From contig CALSFV010000268.1 in NCBI GenBank assembly GCA_943737045.1, positions 186,001 through 250,000 on the forward strand: DNA of 64,000 bases. Direction: 5' to 3'. A program made the translations under genes and the position numbers. The notes beneath the pieces are model-generated. The model was not told the DNA's origin and searched no databases. It was given only the letters and a program-made list of their open reading frames with translations. Shown here in pieces: positions 37,156-49,500 of the stretch. This DNA comes from Parapristionchus giblindavisi (Eukaryota > Nematoda > Chromadorea > Rhabditida > Diplogasteridae). Position 1 is the stretch's first letter. Each line of letters opens with the position of its first letter.

Positions 37156-39702
37156 TTGAGCATGTCCAGTCTCACCAGCAACCACAGTCACGAAAAAGTG
37201 AGAAACGGCCACAGGTATGGCCATTTCCCGCTCGAATTAGCTCCTGAAAATTCGCAATTTTACCTGAACAGCATAGCGGACGTTGCGAGGCGTCGAAAGC
37301 GCGCTTCCGCAGCTCGAACGGATAAGTTTGAAGCAAATTGTGGTGATTTAAGTGCGAATTGTAACGATTGCCGCGTTATCTGTCGATTTCGCGTTACAGA
37401 TGAGCGGTTGTGACTTTATATGAGTTCAGCGTGTCTTGAGCTAATTATCAGGTGTCAAATTAAATTGTTAACGTTCGAATAAAGATACACCGATTCGCTC
37501 TGGTCGTACAGAGACGCAATGGATAGAGTACGCGTCCCTCTCGCTCCCCCTTCCCTCTCCCTCTCCCCATACATAGATAGTCTAGACCGTAACTTGCTTG
37601 AGCCTGGATCAAATTGCAAACTTTTTTCGGCCACAAATATGTAATTTGGTATGACGAATTCAGTGAACACACTTTTAGAGAGCGCACGCAACTCTGAAAC
37701 AGCCACACTGGCAATTTTGGCCTATTTTTTCTATTTTCACGACAAAAAAATCAATTTAAAATGCGATCAGAGAAATTTTAAAATATAAATTAAGTATTCG
37801 GAGTACGCTAGACGGGTTAGGTGGCGTTGGTCGCCGTCGCGGCGGTAGGGGAGGTGTGTATGTGTCTTTTGTGTATGTGAGTGAAGAGCGATTCCCCTTC
37901 TCCTCCTCCTCTTCTCTCTCTCTATATATATCCATCTCTCACTATAACCATATCTCGGATTTACAATACAAATATTTATGAAAATATTGAGCTGCATCAA
38001 ATAGTTGAGCATGTCCAGTCTCACCAGCAACCAGAGTCACGAAAAAGTGAGAAACGGCCACAGGTATGGCCATTTCCCGCTCGAATTAGCTCCTGAAAAT
38101 TCGCAATTTTACCTGAACAGCATAGCGGACGTTGCGAGGCGTCGAAAGCGCGCTTCCGCAGCTCGAACGGATAAGTTTGAAGCAAATTGTGGTGATTTAA
38201 GTGCGAATTGTAACGATTGCCGCGTTATCTGTCGATTTCGCGTTACAGATGAGCGGTTGTGACTTTATATGAGTTCAGCGTGTCTTGAGCTAATTATCAG
38301 GTGTCAAATTAAATTGTTAACGTTCGAATAAAGATACACCGATTCGCTCTGGTCGTACAGAGACGCAATGGATAGAGTACGCGTCCCTCTCGCTCCCCCT
38401 TCCCTCTCCCTCTCCCCATACATAGATAGTCTAGACCGTAACTTGCTTGAGCCTGGATCAAATTGCAAACTTTTTTCGGCCACAAATATGTAATTTGGTA
38501 TGACGAATTCAGTGAACACACTTTTAGAGAGCGCACGCAACTCTGAAACAGCCACACTGGCAATTTTGGCCTATTTTTTCTATTTTCACGACAAAAAAAT
38601 CAATTTAAAATGCGATCAGAGAAATTTTAAAATATAAATTAAGTATTCGGAGTACGCTAGACGGGTTAGGTGGCGTTGGTCGCCGTCGCGGCGGTAGGGG
38701 AGGTGTGTATGTGTCTTTTGTGTATGTGAGTGAAGAGCGATTCCCCTTCTCCTCCTCCTCTTCTCTCTCTCTATATATATCCATCTCTCACTATAACCAT
38801 ATCTCGGATTTACAATACAAATATTTATGAAAATATTGAGCTGCATCAAATAGTTGAGCATGTCCAGTCTCACCAGCAACCAGAGTCACGAAAAAGTGAG
38901 AAACGGCCACAGGTATGGCCATTTCCCGCTCGAATTAGCTCCTGAAAATTCGCAATTTTACCTGAACAGCATAGCGGACGTTGCGAGGCGTCGAAAGCGC
39001 GCTTCCGCAGCTCGAACGGATAAGTTTGAAGCAAATTGTGGTGATTTAAGTGCGAATTGTAACGATTGCCGCGTTATCTGTCGATTTCGCGTTACAGATG
39101 AGCGGTTGTGACTTTATATGAGTTCAGCGTGTCTTGAGCTAATTATCAGGTGTCAAATTAAATTGTTAACGTTCGAATAAAGATACACCGATTCGCTCTG
39201 GTAGTACAGAGACGCAATGGATAGAGTACGCGTCCCTCTCGCTCCCCCTTCCCTCTCCCTCTCCCCATACATAGATAGTCTAGACCGTAACTTGCTTGAG
39301 CCTGGATCAAATTGCAAACTTTTTTCAGCCACAAATATGTAATTTGGTATGACGAATTCAGTGAACACACTTTTAGAGAGCGCACGCAACTCTGAAACAG
39401 CCACACTGGCAATTTTGGCCTATTTTTTCTATTTTCACGACAAAAAAATCAATTTAAAATGCGATCAGAGAAATTTTAAAATATAAATTAAGTATTCGGA
39501 GTACGCTAGACGGGTTAGGTGGCCTTGGTCGCCGTCGCGGCGGTAGGGGAGGTGTGTATGTGTCTTTTGTGTATGTGAGTGAAGAGCGATTCCCCTTCTC
39601 CTCCTCCTCTTCTCTCTCTCTATATATATCCATCTCTCACTATAACCATATCTCGGATTTACAATAAAAATATTTATGAAAATATTGAGCTGTATCAAAT
39701 AG
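37156..39702. repeat. Block 10: epsilon units u44-u46, second copy of block 8
   Basis: Unit starts are 37156, 38005 and 38854. u44 lacks and u45-u46 carry accagagtcac, the same order as u36-u38. Together with the preceding ggccattttttt variant this marks an 8-unit offset of 6798 bp from the block starting at 29507. Confidence 0.87.
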
Positions 39703-42700
39703 TTGAGCATGTCCAGTCTCACCAGCAACCACAGTCACGAAAAAGTGAGAATCGGCCACAGGTATGGCCATTTCCCGCTCGAATTAGCTCCTGAAAATTC
39801 GCAATTTTACCTGAACAGCATAGCGGACGTTGCGAGGCGTCGAAAGCGCGCTTCCGCAGCTCGAACGGATAAGTTTGAAGCAAATTGTGGTGATTTAAGT
39901 GCGAATTGTAACGATTGCCGCGTGATCTGTCGATTTCGCGTTACAGATGAGCGGTTGTGACTTTATATGAGTTCAGCGTGTCTTGAGCTAATTATCAGGT
40001 GTCAAATTAAATTGTTAACGTTCGAATAAAGATACACCGATTCGCTCTGGTAGTACAGAGACGCAATGGATAGAGTACGCGTCCCTCTCGCTCCCCCTTC
40101 CCTCTCCCTCTCCCCATACATAGATAGTCTAGACCGTAACTTGCTTGAGCCTGGATCAAATTGCAAACTTTTTTCAGCCACAAATATGTAATTTGGTATG
40201 ACGAATTCAGTGAACACACTTTTAGAGAGCGCACGCAACTCTGAAACAGCCACACTGGCAATTTTGGCCTATTTTTTCTATTTTCACGACAAAAAAATCA
40301 ATTTAAAATGCGATCAGAGAAATTTTAAAATATAAATTAAGTATTCGGAGTACGCTAGACGGGTTAGGTGGCGTTGGTCGCCGTCGCGGCGGTAGGGGAG
40401 GTGTGTATGTGTCTTTTGTGTATGTGAATGAAGAGCGATTCCCCTTCTCCTCCTCCTCTTCTCTCTCTCTATATATATCCATCTCTCACTATAACCATAT
40501 CTCGGATTTACAATAAAAATATTTATGAAAATATTGAGCTGTATCAAATAGTTGAGCATGTCCAGTCTCACCAGCAACCACAGTCACGAAAAAGTGAGAA
40601 TCGGCCACAGGTATGGCCATTTCCCGCTCAAATTAGCTCCTGAAAATTCGCAATTTTACCTGAACAGCATAGCGGACGTTGCGAGGCGTCGAAAGCGCGC
40701 TTCCGCAGCTCGAACGGATAAGTTTGAAGCAAATTGTGGTGATTTAAGTGCGAATTGTAACGATTGCCGCGTTATCTGTCGATTTCGCGTTACAGATGAG
40801 CGGTTGTGACTTTATATGAGTTCAGCGTGTCTTGAGCTAATTATCAGGTGTCAAATTAAATTGTTAACGTTCGAATAAAGATACACCGATTCGCTCTGGT
40901 AGTACAGAGACGCAATGGATAGAGTACGCGTCCCTCTCGCTCCCCCTTCCCTCTCCCTCTCCCCATACATAGATAGTCTAGACCGTAACTTGCTTGAGCC
41001 TGGATCAAATTGCAAACTTTTTTCAGCCACAAATATGTAATTTGGTATGACGAATTCAGTGAACACACTTTTAGAGAGCGCACGCAACTCTGAAACAGCC
41101 ACACTGGCAATTTTGGCCTATTATTTCTATTTTCACGACAAAAAAATCAATTTAAAATGCGATCAGAGAAATTTTAAAATATAAATTAAGTATTCGGAGT
41201 ACGCTAGACGGGTTAGGTGGCCTTGGTCGCCGTCGCGGCGGTAGGGGAGGTGTGTATGTGTCTTTTGTGTATGTGAGTGAAGAGCGATTCCCCTTCTCCT
41301 CCTCCTCTTCTCTCTCTCTATATATATCCATCTCTCACTATAACCATATCTCGGATTTACAATAAAAATATTTATGAAAATATTGAGCTGTATCAAATAG
41401 TTGAGCATGTCCAGTCTCACCAGCAACCACAGTCACGAAAAAGTGAGAATCGGCTACAGGTATGGCCATTTCCCGCTCGAATTAGCTCCTGAAAATTCGC
41501 AATTTTACCTGAACAGCATAGCGGACGTTGCGAGGCGTCGAAAGCGCGCTTCCGCAGCTCGAACGGATAAGTTTGAAGCAAATTGTGGTGATTTAAGTGC
41601 GAATTGTAACGATTGCCGCGTTATCTGTCGATTTCGCGTTACAGAAGAGCGGTTGTGACTTTATATGAGTTCAGCGTGTCTTGAGCTAATTAACAGGTGT
41701 CAAATTAAATTGTTAACGTTCGAATAAAGATACACCGATTCGCTCTGGTAGTACAGAGACGCAATGGATAGAGTACGCGTCCCTCTCGCTCCCCCTTCCC
41801 TCTCCCTCTCCCCATACATAGATAGTCTAGACCGTAACTTGCTTGAGCCTGGATCAAATTGCAAACTTTTTTCAGCCACAAATATGTAATTTGGTATGAC
41901 GAATTCGGTGAACACACTTTTAGAGAGCGCACGCAACTCTGAAACAGCCACACTGGCAATTTTGGCCTATTTTTTCTATTTTCACGACAAAAAAATCAAT
42001 TTAAAATGCGATCAGAGAAATTTTAAAGTATAAATTAAGTATTCGGAGTACGCTAGACGGGTTAGGTGGCGTTGGTCGCCGTCGCGGCGGTAGGGGAGGT
42101 GTGTATGTGTCTTTTGTGTATGTGAGTGAAGAGCGATTCCCCTTCTCCTCCTCCTCTTCTCTCTCTCTCTATATATATATCCATCTCTCACTATAACCAT
42201 ATCTCGGATTTACAATACAAATATTTATGAAAATATTGAGCTGCATCAAATAGTTGAGCATGTCCAGTCTCACCAGCAACCACAGTCACGAAAAAGTGAG
42301 AAACGGCCACAGGTATGGCCATTTCCCGCTCGAATTAGCTCCTGAAAATTCGCAATTTTACCTGAACAGCATAGCGGACGTTGCGAGGCGTCGAAAGCGC
42401 GCTTCCGCAGCTCGAACGGATAAGTTTGAAGCAAATTGTGGTGATTTAAGTGCGAATTGTAACGATTGCCGCGTTATCTGTCGATTTCGCGTTACAGATG
42501 AGCGGTTGTGACTTTATATGAGTTCAGCGTGTCTTGAGCTAATTATCAGGTGTCAAATTAAATTGTTAACGTTCGAATAAAGATACACCGATTCGCTCTG
42601 GTAGTACAGAGACGCAATGGATAGAGTACGCGTCCCTCTCGCTCCCCCTTCCCTCTCACTCTCCCCATACATAGATAGTCTAGACCGTAACTTGCTTGAG

Positions 42701-45700
42701 CCTGGATCAAATTGCAAACTTTTTTCAGCCACAAATATGTAATTTGGTATGACGAATTCAGTGAACACACTTTTAGAGAGCGCACGCAACTCTGAAACAG
42801 CCACACTGGCAATTTTGGCCTTTTTTTCTATTTTCACGACAAAAAAATCAATTTAAAATGCGATCAGAGAAATTTTAAAATATAAATTAAGTATTCGGAG
42901 TACGCTAGACGGGTTAGGTGGCCTTGGTCGCCGTCGCGGCGGTAGGGGAGGTGTGTATGTGTCTTTTGTGTATGTGAGTGAAGAGCGATTCCCCTTCTCC
43001 TCCTCCTCTTCTCTCTCTATATATATATCCATCTCTCACTATAACCATATCTCGGATTTACAATAAAAATATTTATGAAAATATTGAGCTGTATCAAATA
43101 GTTGAGCATGTCCAGTCTCACCAGCAACCACAGTCACGAAAAAGTGAGAATCGGCCACAGGTATGGCCATTTCCCGCTCGAATTAGCTCCTGAAAATTCG
43201 CAATTTTACCTGAACAGCATAGCGGACGTTGCGAGGCGTCGAAAGCGCGCTTCCGCAGCTCGAACGGATAAGTTTGAAGCAAATTGTGGTGATTTAAGTG
43301 CGAATTGTAACGATTGCCGCGTTATCTGTCGATTTCGCGTTACAGATGAGCGGTTGTGACTTTATATGAGTTCAGCGTGTCTTGAGCTAATTATCAGGTG
43401 TCAAAATAAATTGTTAACGTTCGAATAAAGATACACCGATTCGCTCTGGTAGTACAGAGACGCAATGGATAGAGTACGCGTCCCTCTCGCTCCCCCTTCC
43501 CTCTCACTCTCCCCATACATAGATAGTCTAGACCGTAACTTGCTTGAGCCTGGATCAAATTGCAAACTTTTTTCAGCCACAAATATGTAATTTGGTATGA
43601 CGAATTCAGTGAACACACTTTTAGAGAGCGCACGCAACTCTGAAACAGCCACACTGGCAATTTTGGCCTATTTTTTCTATTTTCACGACAAAAAAATCAA
43701 TTTAAAATGCGATCAGAGAAATTTTAAAGTATAAATTAAGTATTCGGAGTACGCTAGACGGGTTAGGTGGCGTTGGTCGCCGTCGCGGCGGTAGGGGAGG
43801 TGTGTATGTGTCTTTTGTGTATGTGAGTGAAGAGCGATTCCCCTTCTCCTCCTCCTCTTCTCTCTCTCTCTATATATATCCATCTCTCACTATAACCATA
43901 TCTCGGATTTACAATAAAAATATTTATGAAAATATTGAGCTGTATCAAATAGTTGAGCATGTCCAGTCTCACCAGCAACCACAGTCACGAAAAAGTGAGA
44001 AACGGCCACAGGTATGGCCATTTCCCGCTCGAATTAGCTCCTGAAAATTCGCAATTTTACCTGAACAGCATAGCGGACGTTGCGAGGCGTCGAAAGCGCG
44101 CTTCCGCAGCTCGAACGGATAAGTTTGAAGCAAATTGTGGTGATTTAAGTGCGAATTGTAACGATTGCCGCGTTATCTGTCGATTTCGCGTTACAGATGA
44201 GCGGTTGTGACTTTATATGAGTTCAGCGTGTCTTGAGCTAATTATCAGGTGTCAAATTAAATTGTTAACGTTCGAATAAAGATACACCGATTCGCTCTGG
44301 TAGTACAGAGACGCAATGGATAGAGTACGCGTCCCTCTCGCTCCCCCTTCCCTCTCCCTCTCCCCATACATAGATAGTCTAGACCGTAACTTGCTTGAGC
44401 CTGGATCAAATTGCAAACTTTTTTCAGCCACAAATATGTAATTTGGTATGACGAATTCAGTGAACACACTTTCAGAGAGCGCACGCAACTCTGAAACAGC
44501 CACACTGGAAATTTTGGCCTTTTTTTCTATTTTCACGACAAAAAAATCAATTTAAAATGCGATCAGAGAAATTTTAAAATATAAATTAAGTATTCGGAGT
44601 ACGCTAGACGGGTTAGGTGGCCTTGGTCGCCGTCGCGGCGGTAGGGGAGGTGTGTATGTGTCTTTTGTGTATGTGAGTGAAGAGCGATTCCCCTTCTCCT
44701 CCTCCTCTTCTCTCTCTATATATATATCCATCTCTCACTATAACCATATCTCGGATTTACAATAAAAATATTTATGAAAATATTGAGCTGTATCAAATAG
44801 TTGAGCATGTCCAGTCTCACCAGCAACCACAGTCACGAAAAAGTGAGAATCGGCCACAGGTATGGCCATTTCCCGCTCGAATTAGCTCCTGAAAATTCGC
44901 AATTTTACCTGAACAGCATAGCGGACGTTGCGAGGCGTCGAAAGCGCGCTTCCGCAGCTCGAACGGATAAGTTTGAAGCAAATTGTGGTGATTTAAGTGC
45001 GAATTGTAACGATTGCCGCGTTATCTGTCGATTTCGCGTTACAGATGAGCGGTTGTGACTTTATATGAGTTCAGCGTGTCTTGAGCTAATTATCAGGTGT
45101 CAAATTAAATTGTTAACGTTCGAATAAAGATACACCGATTCGCTCTGGTAGTACAGAGACGCAATGGATAGAGTACGCGTCCCTCTCGCTCCCCCTTCCC
45201 TCTCACTCTCCCCATACATAGATAGTCTAGACCGTAACTTGCTTGAGCCTGGATCAAATTGCAAACTTTTTTCAGCCACAAATATGTAATTTGGTATGAC
45301 GAATTCAGTGAACACACTTTTAGAGAGCGCACGCAACTCTGAAACAGCCACACTGGCAATTTTGGCCTATTTTTTCTATTTTCACGACAAAAAAATCAAT
45401 TTAAAATGCGATCAGAGAAATTTTAAAGTATAAATTAAGTATTCGGAGTACGCTAGACGGGTTAGGTGGCGTTGGTCGCCGTCGCGGCGGTAGGGGAGGT
45501 GTGTATGTGTCTTTTGTGTATGTGAGTGAAGAGCGATTCCCCTTCTCCTCCTCCTCTTCTCTCTCTCTCTATATATATCCATCTCTCACTATAACCATAT
45601 CTCGGATTTACAATACAAATATTTATGAAAATATTGAGCTGCATCAAATAGTTGAGCATGTCCAGTCTCACCAGCAACCACAGTCACGAAAAAGTGAGAA

Positions 45701-46502
45701 ACGGCCACAGGTATGGCCATTTCCCGCTCGAATTAGCTCCTGAAAATTCGCAATTTTACCTGAACAGCATAGCGGACGTTGCGAGGCGTCGAAAGCGCGC
45801 TTCCGCAGCTCGAACGGATAAGTTTGAAGCAAATTGTGGTGATTTAAGTGCGAATTGTAACGATTGCCGCGTTATCTGTCGATTTCGCGTTACAGATGAG
45901 CGGTTGTGACTTTATATGAGTTCAGCGTGTCTTGAGCTAATTATCAGGTGTCAAATTAAATTGTTAACGTTCGAATAAAGATACACCGATTCGCTCTGGT
46001 AGTACAGAGACGCAATGGATAGAGTACGCGTCCCTCTCGCTCCCCCTTCCCTCTCCCTCTCCCCATACATAGATAGTCTTGACCGTAACTTGCTTGAGCC
46101 TGGATCAAATTGCAAACTTTTTTCAGCCACAAATATGTAATTTGGTATGACGAATTCAGTGAACACACTTTTAGAGAGCGCACGCAACTCTGAAACAGCC
46201 ACACTGGCAATTTTGGCCTATTTTTTTCTATTTTCACGTCAAAAAATCAATTTAAAATGCGATCAGAGAAATTTTAAAGTATAAATTAAGTATTCGGAGT
46301 ACGCTAGACGGGTTAGGTGGCGTTGGTCGCCGTCGCGGCGGTAGGGGAGGTGTGTATGTGTCTTTTGTGTATGTGAGTGAAGAGCGATTCCCCTTCTCCT
46401 CCTCCTCTTCTCTCTCTCTCTATATATATCCATCTCTCACTATAACCATATCTCGGATTTACAATAAAAATATTTATGAAAATATTGAGCTGTATCAAAT
46501 AG
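39703..46502. repeat. Block 11: zeta units alternating with epsilon/eta, u47-u54
   Basis: Unit starts are 39703, 40552, 41401, 42254, 43102, 43953, 44801 and 45652. The ggccttgg variant occurs at every second unit (near 39522, 41220, 42921 and 44620), and from u49 onward zeta alternates with epsilon or eta. Private changes include gtgatctg in u47, cgctcaaatt in u48 and attcggtg after u49. u50 is preceded by the longest CT/TA tract, giving the 853 bp spacing. From here the segments downstream of units start to alternate between cttttagag and ctttcagag types. Confidence 0.86.
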
Positions 46503-49500
46503 TTGAGCATGTCCAGTCTCACCAGCAACCACAGTCACGAAAAAGTGAGAAACGGCCACAGGTATGGCCATTTCCCGCTCGAATTAGCTCCTGAAAATTC
46601 GCAATTTTACCTGAACAGCATAGCGGACGTTGCGAGGCGTCGAAAGCGCGCTTCCGCAGCTCGAACGGATAAGTTTGAAGCAAATTGTGGTGATTTAAGT
46701 GCGAATTGTAACGATTGCCGCGTTATCTGTCGATTTCGCGTTACAGATGAGCGGTTGTGACTTTATATGAGTTCAGCGTGTCTTGAGCTAATTATCAGGT
46801 GTCAAATTAAATTGTTAACGTTCGAATAAAGATACACCGATTCGCTCTGGTAGTACAGAGACGCAATGGATAGAGTACGCGTCCCTCTCGCTCCCCCTTC
46901 CCTCTCCCTCTCCCCATACATAGATAGTCTAGACCGTAACTTGCTTGAGCCTGGATCAAATTGCAAACTTTTTTCAGCCACAAATATGTAATTTGGTATG
47001 ACGAATTCAGTGAACACACTTTCAGAGAGCGCACGCAACTCTGAAACAGCCACACTGGAAATTTTGGCCTTTTTTTCTATTTTCACGACAAAAAAATCAA
47101 TTTAAAATGCGATCAGAGAAATTTTAAAATATAAATTAAGTATTCGGAGTACGCTAGACGGGTTAGGTGGCGTTGGTCGCCGTCGCGGCGGTAGGGGAGG
47201 TGTGTATGTGTCTTTTGTGTATGTGAGTGAAGAGCGATTCCCCTTCTCCTCCTCCTCTTCTCTCTCTCTCTATATATATCCATCTCTCACTATAACCATA
47301 TCTCGGATTTACAATACAAATATTTATGAAAATATTGAGCTGCATCAAATAGTTGAGCATGTCCAGTCTCACCAGCAACCACAGTCACGAAAAAGTGAGA
47401 AACGGCCACAGGTATGGCCATTTCCCGCTCGAATTAGCTCCTGCAAATTCGCAATTTTACCTGAACAGCATAGCGGACGTTGCGAGGCGTCGAAAGCGCG
47501 CTTCCGCAGCTCGAACGGATAAGTTTGAAGCAAATTGTGGTGATTTAAGTGCGAATTGTAACGATTGCCGCGTTATCTGTCGATTTCGCGTTACAGATGA
47601 GCGGTTGTGACTTTATATGAGTTCAGCGTGTCTTGAGCTAATTATCAGGTGTCAAATTAAATTGTTAACGTTCGAATAAAGATACACCGATTCGCTCTGG
47701 TAGTACAGAGACGCAATGGATAGAGTACGCGTCCCTCTCGCTCCCCCTTCCCTCTCCCTCTCCCCATACATAGATAGTCTAGACCGTAACTTGCTTGAGC
47801 CTGGATCAAATTGCAAACTTTTTTCAGCCACAAATATGTAATTTGGTATGACGAATTCAGTGAACACACTTTCAGAGAGCGCACGCAACTCTGAAACAGC
47901 CACACTGGAAATTTTGGCCTTTTTTTCTATTTTCACGACAAAAAAATCAATTTAAAATGCGATCAGAGAAATTTTAAAATATAAATTAAGTATTCGGAGT
48001 ACGCTAGACGGGTTAGGTGGCGTTGGTCGCCGTCGCGGCGGTAGGGGAGGTGTGTATGTGTCTTTTGTGTATGTGAGTGAAGAGCGATTCCCCTTCTCCT
48101 CCTCCTCTTCTCTCTCTCTCTATATATATCCATCTCTCACTATAACCATATCTCGGATTTACAATACAAATATTTATGAAAATATTGAGCTGCATCAAAT
48201 AGTTGAGCATGTCCAGTCTCACCAGCAACCACAGTCACGAAAAAGTGAGAAACGGCCACAGGTATGGCCATTTCCCGCTCGAATTAGCTCCTGAAAATTC
48301 GCAATTTTACCTGAACAGCATAGCGGACGTTGCGAGGCGTCGAAAGCGCGCTTCCGCAGCTCGAACGGATAAGTTTGAAGCAAATTGTGGTGATTTAAGT
48401 GCGAATTGTAACGATTGCCGCGTTATCTGTCGATTTCGCGTTACAGATGAGCGGTTGTGACTTTATATGAGTTCAGCGTGTCTTGAGCTAATTATCAGGT
48501 GTCAAATTAAATTGTTAACGTTCGAATAAAGATACACCGATTCGCTCTGGTAGTACAGAGACGCAATGGATAGAGTACGCGTCCCTCTCGCTCCCCCTTC
48601 CCTCTCCCTCTCCCCATACATAGATAGTCTAGACCGTAACTTGCTTGAGCCTGGATCAAATTGCAAACTTTTTTCAGCCACAAATATGTAATTTGGTATG
48701 ACGAATTCAGTGAACACACTTTCAGAGAGCGCACGCAACTCTGAAACAGCCACACTGGAAATTTTGGCCTTTTTTTCTATTTTCACGACAAAAAAATCAA
48801 TTTAAAATGCGATCAGAGAAATTTTAAAATATAAATTAAGTATTCGGAGTACGCTAGACGGGTTAGGTGGCGTTGGTCGCCGTCGCGGCGGTAGGGGAGG
48901 TGTGTATGTGTCTTTTGTGTATGTGAGTGAAGAGCGATTCCCCTTCTCCTCCTCCTCTTCTCTCTCTCTATATATATATCCATCTCTCACTATAACCATA
49001 TCTCGGATTTACAATACAAATATTTATGAAAATATTGAGCTGCATCAAATAGTTGAGCATGTCCAGTCTCACCAGCAACCACAGTCACGAAAAAGTGAGA
49101 AACGGCCACAGGTATGGCCATTTCCCGCTCGAATTAGCTCCTGAAAATTCGCAATTTTACCTGAACAGCATAGCGGACGTTGCGAGGCGTCGAAAGCGCG
49201 CTTCCGCAGCTCGAACGGATAAGTTTGAAGCAAATTGTGGTGATTTAAGTGCGAATTGTAACGATTGCCGCGTTATCTGTCGATTTCGCGTTACAGATGA
49301 GCGGTTGTGACTTTATATGAGTTCAGCGTGTCTTGAGCTAATTATCAGGTGTCAAATTAAATTGTTAACGTTCGAATAAAGATACACCGATTCGCTCTGG
49401 TAGTACAGAGACGCAATGGATAGAGTACGCGTCCCTCTCGCTCCCCCTTCCCTCTCCCTCTCCCCATACATAGATAGTCTTGACCGTAACTTGCTTGAGC

